Shown one piece after another: positions 47,857 through 58,532 of a DNA stretch of 64,000 nt. Under the pieces are notes generated by a model. The model was not told the DNA's origin. It saw only the letters and a list, made by a program, of their open reading frames with translations, and ran no database searches. Every line of letters starts with the position of its first letter. The stretch's first letter is position 1. A program made the position numbers and the translations under genes. Source of the DNA: Syncephalastrum monosporum B8922 (lineage: Eukaryota > Mucoromycota > Mucoromycetes > Mucorales > Syncephalastraceae); contig JNEN01001208.1 in NCBI GenBank assembly GCA_000697355.1, positions 62,001 to 126,000 of the forward strand, written 5' to 3'.

Positions 47857-49983
47857 ATGTTCAAAGACATCAAGAAGAGAGTAAAAAGTTACACACCGGC
47901 CAAGCCGCTCCTTCCGGTCTTCCGACGGGACAAGGAGACGACAGCCAGTCCCAAGAAGATGGAAAAGCAGCCGGCACCCAGAGAAGAGAGCCCCACCCAG
48001 GTCGGCACGACGATCAGCATACCTCCACCACCACCTACCACCACCGGCAGCAGTCGATCGTCCCTGCAGCAACCTCCGACGCCGACGACCCCGATCGCCT
48101 TTGCTCGTCTCCAATCCTCGAGCAGCCTGCTCTCCGTCGGCAGCGACCAGCTCCTCGACCATTCGCACCTCCGGCCAGGCGCCAATGCCGAGCTACTCTC
48201 GTACGCCAAGACCATCAACATGTACCGCTCAAACGCGAAAAAGACAAACAACCCCGAGATCCAGTGCGACTTTGCCATCTTTCTCGTCGAAGCGTCGAAG
48301 CGCCTCGATGACGACAACGAGACCGCGCGCCAGTCCTACCTTTGCGAAGCCGAGAAGCTCCTGAAACAGGTGGCGCTGCGCGGCCATGGCGAGTCGCAGT
48401 ATTATTTGGCCAACATGTATGCCGCGGGCGTGCTCAACCAGGACAAGCCCGAGTTTGACAAGGCGTTCCCGCTGTATGTCCAGGCCGCCAAGCATCACAA
48501 TCCAGATGCTGCGTTTAGGTACGTTGCATACAACCCATGGGTGGGTGCTCCACCTTTTTTTTTTTTTTGCACTTTCTCCCCTTTTTTTATATATGTTATT
48601 GCTCTGCATCGCACTGTTGCATGCTCCACTTGTCTATCCCCATATGCAACGGTGGATAGCCATGTGGATGCGCGCGTGGACTGGATGTGTGGGGGTTGGT
48701 TCTGCGTGCATGGCGATAAGATGGATGTGGGGCGTGGTGGTACCAATGGATCTGTATGGGTCGTTGGGAGGCGATGGTGGTGAGGTGCATGCTATGTTTA
48801 TTTGTGAGGAGCGAATGAGTATGCGTATGGAGGGTGCATGTGCAGTGGCTTCCACTGTGGATTTCTGAGAGATTTGCCATTCTTGCTTTTCTTGCTTTTT
48901 TGGACCGCTTCTGAGTGTGTGCGTGGGGCGGGGGGTGTTAGCGGTGCATACACACACGCACATTTTTTCCCCTTGCATGATTCTGAAGTACTGATTGCAA
49001 TTTGATAATCCGTTTGTAGGGCTGCCAAATGCTATGAAGACAGCCTGGGCACACGAAAAGACAAGGCCAAAGCGGCCCAGTATTACAAGTGAGTTTTTTT
49101 TCTTCTTCTTTTTCCTATTTGCAGTATTTTTTTTTTTGCGTTCAAAGCAGCTTATCCCGTATATAGAAAAGCCGCGTCGCTGAATCACCCGGGGGCAATG
49201 TACCGTCTGGGACTGGCTGAAATCAACGGCGAGCTGGGCATGTCACGCAATCTGCGCAACGGACACAAGTGGCTGAAACGGTCAGGCGAGGCGGCGACGC
49301 CGCAGTTCCCGCACGCGCTGCACGAGCTTGCACTGCTCCACGAGAAGGGCTTTGAGCCAGTGATCTTTGTCGACCCGGCCTATGCGATCCATCTCTACAC
49401 TGAGGCGGCTGCCCTCGGCTATGCACCGTCGGCCTTCCGGCTCGGCGAGTGCTACGAGTTTGGCAAGCTCGGCTGCACGGTGCAGCCCAACCTGAGCATC
49501 CAGTACTACAGCATCGCAGCCGACCAGGATCATCCCGAGGCCTGCTTTGCACTGACGTCGTGGTATCTCGTCGGCTCGGACCTGCTCGAGACCTCGGAGG
49601 AGCAGGCCTTTGCGTGGGCCTACCGCGCCGCCATGGCCGGTCTGCCCAAGGCCGAGTACGCGCTCGGCTACTTTTACGAGGTCGGCATCGGCGTCGCGCA
49701 GGATGTCCACCAGGCCGTGCCATGGTACCTCAAGGCGGCCGAGCATGGCGAGAAGCGCGCCACCAAGCGGCTGCGTCAGCTGCCGGCGCGTGTCAAGGCC
49801 GGCATTCAGGACGAGCTCCAGAAGCACACGGATCATGCTGCGACGAACGCGGCCATTGCCGTCTTGCCGCCCTTTAACAACGGTGAAACCCAGCCACGGC
49901 CTGGATTGCTCAAGAAGCTCGGCGGTCGTCTCAGCCAGGTCGGCAAGAAGCAAGAACCAGAGCCTGTCACCAGCTTTGTTTAG
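47857..49983 (+). CDS. SEL1-repeat protein, chitin synthase activator (Chs4/Skt5-like)
   Basis: Three exons (47857-48518, 49020-49088, 49167-49983) give 515 residues; the first intron is long for this region (501 nt). A basic, Pro/Ser-rich N-terminus precedes at least six SEL1 repeats, for example GHGESQYYLANMYAAGVLNQ, HPGAMYRLGLAEING, YAPSAFRLGECYEFGKLGC and PKAEYALGYFYEVGIGV. The spacing and the LLSYAKTINMYRSNAKKTNN block match Skt5/Chs4 proteins, which recruit or activate chitin synthase III at the bud neck or hyphal tip. The C-terminus (PVTSFV) lacks the CaaX box of yeast Chs4, so membrane attachment by prenylation is not expected. Convergent with ATG14. Confidence 0.86.
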
Positions 49984-50197
49984 TGTTACCCTGTCGCCCC
50001 CCCCCCCGTTCCTCACCCCACAATTCCCTCTTTGTTCTTGCTCTTGCTCTTTCTTCATCGCTTCCATCCACCCCGCACGCTCACGGCGCAGCCCCCACCC
50101 CCTCCAAAGCGCGCGCACACACACACTCACACACACGTAGGCACACACATCCAGCGCAACATATATCAGTTGGCACAACGCACCACACGCACACACG

Positions 50198-50228
<31 letters not shown>

Positions 50229-50393
50229 CTTTTTACTACCCTATATGCCCTACATGTGCCTAGTATGGGCGGGTATAAAAAAAAACAAAAAGACCCTCAC
50301 CTTCCCTGTTTTTTTCTTCTTCTTCATTTTCTTTTTACATGCCATCATATATATATACATGATATGCTAAAGTAATATAAAAATTTGTTTTGT
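49984..50393. repeat. Intergenic with (CA)n and (TA)n microsatellites
   Basis: (CA)n-type runs at about 50107-50160 and (TA)n at about 50199-50228 lie between the convergent Chs4-like and ATG14 genes. No gene seen. Confidence 0.75.
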
Positions 50394-51872
50394 TTACCGC
50401 CGTGTCAGCGACTCGACCATGGTTAGCATGCCCGGCATCCACCCGGTCAGAGGAGAGTAGTCCATCGTACTGCTGCTACTGCTGCTGGTGCTTGCAGGAC
50501 TTTGACTAGGACGCCTTGGGTGGCGCGGGTATTCACCTTGTTCTTCTTCTAGGTCGTTAGGACTACCCAGGTGGGGGATATGGACATACTTGAAGTACTC
50601 CTTCTTCTTCTTCGTCTTCTCTTCCGACGGCCCATCGTCGTGTTCGTCCTCGTCGCCGTACTCATCCTCATCCTCATCTTCGTCTTCCGCGTCGCTGGCG
50701 CCGTAGACGTACCAGTCGTCGATCGTCGAGTCCGCGTCCAGATCGTACGGGCCGCCCTCGTGCGCATACCGGAGCTGGGTCATGCGCGACACTTCGTGGT
50801 AGTCGAGCGGGCAGTCAAAGTCGCGCAGGCCGTAGAAAAGCGAGGCATGCGAGCGTCTAGTGAGTGAGTTAGGAGAAAGACAGTCTGAGTGAGGAGCCCC
50901 CAAAAAAAAAAAGAAAGAATCAATGAGGTTCAAGGACATACACGCCGAGCTGTGGGGCCTGGCAGGCCGCCATTAGGTTCCGTAAGGTATAAGTGACCTG
51001 GGCCATGGAGAGGGAGACGCCCTGGGTATGGCAGAGATAGGCAATGTCGTAGTTGAGCATGCCCATCCCAAGCGTGAAGCGTTTGAAGTTTTGGCTATCG
51101 AGAAAGACAGGGTGCCGTGTGCTTTTGGCAAATACGTATCAGTCAACCGTTATCCCACACAGGCACACGTTGTATATCTATGTTTTCAAAAAAGAGAAAT
51201 CGGACTTGCCTTTTCAGACGCGCATCTGCATTGACGTCGCGCGCGTAGGGATGGACGCCGCGGTACAAGAGTGTATAGGGGAGCTTGATGCCGAGGTAGC
51301 GCACGACCAAGGTGAGCATGTGTATCACGTGTCCGATCGTCGCATTGAGTTCTTCGAGTGGGTATTCTGGCAAAAAAAAATCCATGGTGAATCCGACATC
51401 GGGGTGTTGCTTTGATTTTGGTTTGATTGCCTTCTTTGGTACTTACTGGATACATCAATCAGTCGGCTTGGCAGGGACAACCCGCAGATGGAGAGATCGT
51501 CTGGGACATGGCTTGTGGCGGGCAGCTGAGCAAAGGGGAGCTGTGAGTCGGCGGCTGTGCTCGTAAGCGCGTGAGGATTGGAGGACGGTGCGGGTGAGAG
51601 GGGCGGTGGAGGTAATAACGAAGACGCATCGATAGCCGCGAGCCTGAAATCAAACAAGGAAACGACTTCGGCGACAAGGACGCGGCGCGCAGAGACAATG
51701 GACCGCTGGACACGCTCCCAGCGCTTGCGATGGGTCTGCAGTTCATTGGCCCAGGCGTGGCGCTGGGCAGTGACTTTGGAATGGGTTTCTTTGGCTTGCG
51801 CGAGGCGCTGTCGCTTGTCTGCCATGGCCTGTCGGAGCGCGTCGATGCGTTGCCGTGCTTTGACGAGAGACA

Positions 51873-51910
<38 letters not shown>

Positions 51911-52316
51911 GTGGTGAGGAAGTTGCGCTTTTGTCTATCTTTTGACATGGTTTCTTCCTTTTCTTTTCTTTTTTCTTTTCTTTTATGCATACCTGCTGCG
52001 GTCTGTTCAGCGAGGTGCTGACATTCGTGGTTGGCGTTGTGGATGGTGGTAGCGATCGCCGCCTTTTGGGCCATGAGGGCATGGACCTGGGTGGCCTGCT
52101 GGACAAAGGCAGTCGCTTTCCGTATGCATTCCTGGTTCTCTGCTTCGAGGGGTTGCAGCTGTTCGGCATGGGCTCGTAATCTTGCAAGATCAGTTTGTCA
52201 AACACACAGTTGTAACACACTCGAATGAGGGCAAATGGAGAGTATATGTACTTTTGTTTTATGCAACTTTTGCAGAGGGCTTTGCGGTTATAGGTATGAC
52301 AGTAGTAGCACTCCAT
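50394..52316 (-). CDS. ATG14: Autophagy protein ATG14 (Vps34 complex I subunit; UVRAG/Vps38 relative)
   Basis: Six exons (52252-52316, 51993-52180, 51447-51857, 51210-51366, 50942-51121, 50394-50856) give 487 residues. The N-terminus has two CxxC motifs (MECYYC, then LCKSC), typical of Atg14, then a coiled coil (LRAHAEQLQPLEAENQE to ETHSKVTAQRHAW) that binds Beclin-1/Atg6. The Atg14/UV-resistance domain includes LAEVVSLFDF-like and LSICGLSLPS blocks, YLGIKLPYTL and MGMLNYDIAYLCH. The tail is acidic and Ser-rich. It directs PI3-kinase Vps34 to the pre-autophagosomal structure. One intron (51122-51209) is GC-AG and another contains a long (CT)n tract. Vps38 is the alternative name; the Cys motifs favour ATG14. 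Confidence 0.87.
51122..51209 (-). other. GC-AG intron of ATG14
   Basis: Donor AAAAG|GCAAGT on the minus strand, acceptor CAAAAG. Using the GT inside GCAAGT breaks the frame of the following HPVFLDSQNFKRFTLG block. Confidence 0.82.
51870..51910 (+). repeat. (GA)n tract in ATG14 intron
   Basis: GAGACAGAGAGAGA-type run on the plus strand. On the coding strand it is an extended polypyrimidine tract directly before the acceptor. Confidence 0.85.
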
Positions 52317-52560
52317 GGAATGGATAAGAACAAATGCAAGAATAGAGAGGGTACGAAAAAAAAGAGAGATAAAGAGTGAAGGCGAGAGCGAGAACGAGAG
52401 CGAGCGCTGGAAATTGGGGCGGCATGAAATCTGACCCGCAGCATTACAGACACACACATCACACTCATACACTATACACAACCTGTACACAGACATATAC
52501 AGATAAATCATATCGAAGCACATGACCCATTTGAAAGGTCATCCCTTCCCTTATTCGTTT

Positions 52561-52687
52561 TCACCGGGCGTTGGCGTGGGTCATCCAAGAATGCAAGCTC
52601 GCATTGGGCTGGGCCTGGTTATTCGACCGTCCCTGCTGCTGGTGTTGTGGTGGTGCTTGCTGTTGCTGTTGCTGCTGTTGTTGTTGT

Positions 52688-52719
<32 letters not shown>

Positions 52720-53335
52720 TTGCTGCTGTTGCTGCTGCTGGGCCTGTTGTTGTGCTTGGCTGATGAAGATGAGCAAGTTCTGGCGCACCTCTTCGAGTTC
52801 ACGGTTCTTGACCACCAGCTGCTTCTCCAGCTGGAGTCGCGTCTCGGCCGCGCGTGTGCTTTTGGCGTCGCACTCGGCCACGTACTTTTGCACGAGCTTG
52901 GCACTGTCCTGTTGCTGCAGATCGGTTTGGGTGCGCGTGTCGTAGAACCGGGTTTCCAGCTCGCGCTGCTGCTGGCGCTGGTCCTTGATGAACCGGAGCA
53001 GCTCTTCCTGGTTGTTGTACTCGGTCTGAACCTGGAGCTGCAGGGACTCGATTTGTTTTTCCTGGGTCTGCGTCAGAGTGTGGAGCGATTCGCAGTAGCT
53101 GAGGAGATGGCTGAGCACGTGGCGGTACGCCTCGGGTGCTTGATCATTGGTCGTTTCGTTCTTGAGGGCTGTCATGAGCGCTTGCCCTTCGAGATCTGCT
53201 TCCTTTTATTTTAGAGCTTGTCCATTTCAGTAGAAACACACACAGCAGTGCAATCCATCAATATGCCTTACCAGTATAGGCCTCGTAATTTGGTGGCCAT
53301 TGAGGGGTGGTGGATGGTAAGCTGGTATTTGACAT
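52561..53335 (-). CDS. Coiled-coil protein with polyglutamine tract, unrecognised
   Basis: Two exons (53272-53335, 52561-53198) give 233 residues. The first exon encodes MSNTSLPSTTPQWPPNYEAY. The second carries a Gln/Glu-rich coiled coil (ESLHTLTQTQEKQIESLQLQ) and then about 28 glutamines written as mixed CAG and CAA codons (52658-52741), ending HSWMTHANAR. Gln tracts of this type are common in fungal transcription co-regulators, but no domain identifies this protein. The acceptor chosen (GGAAG|CA) is the only one that keeps phase with exon 1. The next gene upstream on the same strand ends 364 bp away. Confidence 0.75.
52658..52741 (-). repeat. Polyglutamine-coding CAG/CAA repeat
   Basis: About 28 consecutive Gln codons; CAA interruptions break the pure CAG run, which usually slows length change. 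Confidence 0.9.
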
Positions 53336-53502
53336 TGGAGACTGGCACAGAAAATTAAGGAAGAATAGATAGATAAAAGGGGTCATCCGTCTCATGTATT
53401 TTTCGCATTAAGCGTCTCGCGGGGGAGGGGACATTTGCAAAGGTTGGCGCCACTTGTATCCAACGTGATATCCTCTTCCACCTCGGCCAGGCCACCACCA
53501 CC

Positions 53503-53531
53503 ACAAACAACAACAACAACAACAGCAACAA

Positions 53532-53577
<46 letters not shown>
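53503..53577 (+). repeat. (CAA)n and (CAG)n trinucleotide repeats, intergenic
   Basis: An AAC/CAA run followed by about 15 CAG units, in the gap upstream of the polyglutamine gene. The frames across it (poly-Ala or poly-Gln) have no start or splice support, so I treat it as non-coding. The rest of 53336-53698 shows no gene. Confidence 0.8.
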
Positions 53578-53698
53578 CTTCATAAGTTAAATAAAAGCTT
53601 TCCGGTTCCAGTAAAGAAAGGGGAGTTTAAGAGGCCGTTTCCATCACTTTAGGCGCGATTGGGATTGTATGCCCTTTTTTCTATTTTTTTTTTTTTTT

Positions 53699-55868
53699 TC
53701 ATTTTTCCAGCACATGCAGGACGCGTTCCATGAACTGCTGCCGTAGCTGTATGAGTTTGTCTTGGTATTCCTCTTGGATCTTTCCAAGTTCTTCCGCATG
53801 CGTTGCAGCTGAGAGAGCGAGATGTAAGCAAGTATGTCTTTCTGCTGGGGTTGGACCTTACCGAGACCAGGGTTTTCCAGGACAGATGAGTCGGGGGTTG
53901 GGAGCGTAGGAAGAGGAAGCATCTGGATACGAGACAATGAATAAACCATCAGGTAAAGAAAAAAAAAAGGGGGGGGGTTCTTCCAACGCATACCTGATCA
54001 GCAAAGATGACGTGATGTAGGAGGGTATCATGGGCAGATAAGGCAGGAGGAGGAGGAGGAGGCGGGGGAGGTGTGGCGGCAGACGACACAGAGGAGGGCG
54101 CTAATGGAGGTGGCGGCGAGGGCGAGCCCAACAACGCCGGGGTATCATACGTTTCCCTCCGGAGGAACCAATCGACGGCGCGCTGCGCCTCGTGTAGGTT
54201 CCTGGATTCCACGCGGGTATCATCCTCATTATCGCCCTCTTCCTTGGGCATGACAGCGAGTGCCATGCGACGCATGTCCTCGTCTTGGTCAAACAGCTGC
54301 TTCCAACTCAACGTGGGATGGTCGACCCACAGGGTTTGGAGCCGGCCAAACAGGTCCTCCTCGAAGCTGTCGCGGATGACGACGTGCAGGGTTCGCGGCG
54401 GGGGATCGGAGACGCGTCGGACGTGTTCGAAATCCAACGCGCTTGACCGAACGTCGAGCGAGATCAAGAGGTCCACCTTGGACTAGACAGAAACCGAGAG
54501 TTCGGGTCAGAACAGAATACAATAGAACGGACAGCGCCCCAGTCAAAGGAGGAGGACGGGGGGGTGAAAACCAAGGAACATACCCAGTGTTTGGTGGCGC
54601 TGCTCTTTTCTGAGGAGACATAGACGCCGTGGACATTATGAAGCATATCCTCAAGGACCGTCTTCACGCGCTGGCCGTTGAACCCTGCATTGCGGAGGTA
54701 GCGCAGCAGGAGGTTTTCCATTTCCAAGCCGTGTGCGAGGATCACAACATGCACAGGCTATGCACAGGTTAGAGACACGCCAATGCTCGGCTACTATAAG
54801 CAGCGCATTACCTTGTCAAGCTTGGACAGCTCCGTGAGCAGACATTGAACGAAAAAGGTCTTCCCGGAGGTGCGGAGGGAGCCATCGTAGATGGACAAGG
54901 CAGCTGCCTCGGGGTGACTGAGGACATCGAGGCGATGGGCCAGGTTTTCCTTGGGGTCACGCCGCCGGCCGATCTGGCGCGAGCATTCGGCCTTTTGCAA
55001 GGCAGTGGGATAGACGTAGGCGACGTAGTCCTTGGTCTCGGTTTCAGGTGCCTGTGTGTGGGACCGCATCGTGTGGAAAAAGGACGCGACGGCGTCGGCT
55101 GCTTTGAGGTCGGGGACCAGCGTGTCGAGGTGGTCCAGAGTATACAGTGTGCGGCGATCGCACAGGTTGAGCCGGTCGGGCTCAATGGCGAGTGTCTTGG
55201 ACACCATGCGACAGAGCTTGTCGTCACGGTAGGTCTGCGCCGTGCCGCGCGGACAGATTCGCCATGGCGCGCCATAGAGACCGGGTGACGCGTGATGCGG
55301 ACGTGGTGGCTTCTCCTTTTTATCACATTTCGGCTGTTTGTACTGAGCCGACAGGCTGGGATCCTGCCAGTCCATGCGCCACACGTCGTGGTCGATATCC
55401 ATGTCGTCTGGTTTATCCTGATATGCCATATCCTCATCATCGTGGGTGGCGGTGGTATCGGCGTCCGACACGACGCTCCCGTCGCGGCTGCACATCGACG
55501 ATGCGGTGGATGCGGTGTGCTGTCGCTCGTGGAATGAAGGTGTCAGGTCCCAGTAGCGTTCATAGGAATGCAGTGCGGTGGGGAGATCAAGCACGATCGG
55601 GGCATCGTCCAGCAGGGAGGCGTGTGCTGGTTTTACGCGCGTCATGTGCGGGAACAAGGCGGGCAAGGACTGCAATCGCTCCAGCTTTAGCTTGCCCAAA
55701 TGAAGCTCATTCTGCACCATGAAGAACAAAAGAGGTGTGCCGAATGGAGTAGTAGGGAGGCAACTTAAGAAAAAGCACTATGCGAAAGGATGAGAGAACA
55801 ATAAAATCAAAAAACATCAAGAAATTTACCCAGCCGTTCGTCGCTGACACCAGGCGACACAAATTCAT
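53699..55868 (-). CDS. Class II histone deacetylase complex subunit, HDA2/HDA3-like
   Basis: Six exons (55830-55868, 54812-55711, 54584-54757, 53994-54482, 53862-53922, 53699-53808) give 590 residues. The core resembles the DNA-binding helicase-like fold of yeast Hda2/Hda3. It has an HRLDVLSHPEAAALSIYDGS segment leading into SGKTFFVQCLLTELSKLDK, then VHVVILAHGLEMENLLLRYL, VYVSSEKS, and VDLLISLDVRSS. A Pro/Ser linker and a C-terminal coiled coil (KIQEEYQDKLIQLRQQFMER) follow. These subunits scaffold the class II deacetylase Hda1 in the nucleus for repression. The first exon (13 codons, MNLCRLVSATNGW) is the least certain part. Divergent from PRP17. Confidence 0.72.
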
Positions 55869-56511
55869 TCAATGCCTTTTGCATACCGTGACACCGACCT
55901 TCCCTTGGTGCTGGGCTCAAGAGAACTCGAATTCTGGCTGAGGTTGTCCCTGCTACCGTTGTATCAACGAAACCATCTTGCTTCGGCTCCTCGATCTGAG
56001 CCCTGCTCATGCGATACCGTACCGTGGTGTAGTCTTCTGCCCACTGAACTTTGGGGCGTGGCGACGCAGACATCCGTCTTGTGGCGACGAGGATCTGGAT
56101 GCAGCGGATAGATCGGTGACGCATGTCAATATATCACGCCTTGCGATAGATGACGTGTGGTCTACGCCCTTCTCTAGCTTTGCATGTTTAGAAATCCAAA
56201 ACCAAAGACGTACTGGCACCGCGGTGAATAATACAGTAAGTGTGTATGAGTGCAGCGTTGAAAGGCCAAAGCGGGGATAGTAACACCATCTTTTGCGAGA
56301 AACAGTGGGACACCATATCTGGATGACATGCGTCCTCATGAGGGCAGGCAGGCAGGCCAAAACAGGAGAGCGCGTTTGAATGGCCCATGCTGTATTTCGC
56401 TGAGCAATCCACATTTGCTTGTCGAAATCGGATTTTAAAGCAATGAAATTTTGGTTGCTTAGGATGCGATATCCTTTGCTTTGTGTGTGTATATAATATA
56501 TTCTATTCATA
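55869..56511. other. Divergent promoter region with an unexplained minus-strand ORF
   Basis: Between the HDA2/3-like and PRP17 starts. A minus-strand frame from 56073 (MSASPRPKVQWAEDYTTV, then QIEEPKQDGFVDTTVAG) runs to 55807. It looks protein-like but cannot be joined in frame to the HDA2/3-like second exon using the strong donor at 55829. It may be a missed upstream exon, a uORF or a small gene. Confidence 0.4.
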
Positions 56512-58463
56512 ATGGATCTCGTTGATCGGTACGGCTCCAGCGATGAAGAAGACACCTCACAAGACAACAATGCCACAACCGCTGTGTCTTCGTCTTCCTT
56601 GACCATCAACGCCGCACCTGACACTGGATTCGACGTAAGACCCTTTCATATTTGAATCTGCCTGGCTTAATCCATCCATGCCAACTAGGACGCGACATCC
56701 GGTACCATCTACGCTGCACCCACCGCCACAGAACTGACCGTCAATGTGCCGTATGATGATCTGATGCGGCCGACCCTGGGCCCCGAGAATCCGTACCATG
56801 AGCGCAAGCTCGCCACACAAAACATCCTGACCGGCCACGTCGAGCAGCAGGCGATCGCCGAGACCGACTTCCGCACCCAGTTCAGGACCTTCCAGGCGTA
56901 CGGCTACGCACGCGATCCGACCGCGAACGATGCCAACCTGGCCGGCCAGATCGGAGCCGGTCGCATGGGCACCGGCTTCGTCGGTGACGTCGCCAACGCA
57001 CAGCAGATGGGCGGTCTGAGCGTCGATGACCGCGCCCCGCAGCAGCTGCGCCTGAACAAGGGCCTGAAGAAGCGCCGCGAGGCCAAGGGCGACGTGAGCG
57101 TCGTCGAGGGCGAGAATGCGTACAAGGGCCCGTGGGCCAACTATGACATGGACAAACGCAAGAAGGCCGAAGTGCCGCCGCCCGCCGAAGAAGAGCCCGA
57201 GCCGGTGCCGGTGCCGGCCGAGGAACCCAAAGAAACCGAACGCAAGATCCCAGAGACGTCCGAGTCGACGACGTTCCATGGCGTGTCCGAGACGGATTAC
57301 CTCGGCCGGACCTACATGGCTGTGCCGCATGATATTGACGTGAACCTCCTGGGCGAGCCGGGCACGCAGGACTGCTTCATCCCCAAGCGGTGCATCCATA
57401 CCTGGGAGGGTCACGCACGGGGTGTTTCTGCGATTCGGTTCTTGCCCAAGTCGGCTCACTTGTTGCTCAGTGGAGGCATGGATAACCAGATCAAGGTAGG
57501 ACCCCAAAGGAGAGAGACACGAAAGAGAGGGGTGGGGCAAGGAGGAGGAATGCTGACTGCGCTGTTCTGCTCTATTTTTGTAGATCTGGGACGTATACCA
57601 CGACCGCAGTCTGCTGCGCACCATCCATGGCCACAGCAAGGCCGTGCGCGACCTGGCCTTCAATAACGACGGCAGCAAGTTTTTGAGTGCGAGTTACGAC
57701 CGCTTCGTTAAGCTGTGGGACACCGAGACGGGCAAATGTATCCGATCCTTCCACCTCGGCAAGATCCCGTACTGCGTGACATTCAACCCGGAAGCAAGCA
57801 AGCAGAGCACCTTTTTGGTCGGCTGCTCCGACAAGAAGATCATCCAGTACAATTCGCAAACCGGCAATATCACGCAAGAGTACGACCAGCATCTGGGCGC
57901 GGTCAACACCATCACATTCGTGGACGACAACCGCCGGTTCGTGACGACCTCGGACGACAAGACGATGCGTGCCTGGGAGTTTGATATCCCGGTCGTGATC
58001 AAGTACATTGCCGAGCCCGACATGCACTCGATGCCGGCCGTCACGCTCCACCCCAACAAGAAGTGGCTCGCGTGCCAGTCCCTCGATAACCAGATCGTCG
58101 TGTACGGCGCGCGCGACCGCTTCCGCATGAACCGCAAGAAGCGCTTTGCAGGCCATCTGGTCGCCGGCTACGCCTGCAAGCCCGGCTTCAGTCCAGACGG
58201 CCGGTTCATGAGCAGCGGCGACTCGAACGGCAACGTGTGGACCTGGGACTGGAAGACGTGTCGTATCCTCAAAAAGTTCAAGGCCCACGACAAGGTCGTC
58301 ATGAATACCGAGTGGCATCCGCACGAGACGTCCAAGATGGCCACCTGCTCTTGGGATGGTAAGTCAACGCAAACACATCCGATGGTGTTTCTTATTCGTG
58401 TGCTCACCCTCTTTCTGTTTCTCTTTTTTTTTCTATCTAGGTTTAATCAAATATTGGGATTAG
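56512..58463 (+). CDS. PRP17: Pre-mRNA splicing factor PRP17/CDC40
   Basis: Four exons (56512-56634, 56689-57495, 57584-58358, 58441-58463) give 575 residues. The N-terminal half has the Prp17 landmarks [44 protein letters not shown] and the block [20 protein letters not shown]. The C-terminal half is a WD40 propeller ([56 protein letters not shown]) closing with GLIKYWD. Prp17 acts in the second step of splicing within the Prp19-associated complex. The last exon is only 23 nt. The stop is 69 bp from the EFR3 stop on the other strand. Confidence 0.96.
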
Positions 58464-58532
58464 ACGAAAGGATGCAGAAGAAAAAAAAATAATAAATAGG
58501 AAAATGTACATGCAACAAAAAAAAAAAGGGAA

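Noticed and set aside
53392..53583. 63-residue ORF with poly-Ala and poly-Val
   Set aside because: Produced by CAG/CAA trinucleotide repeats; no start context or homology.
56557..57678. 373-codon minus-strand ORF opposite PRP17
   Set aside because: Antisense shadow; it spans a PRP17 intron and lacks a recognised domain.
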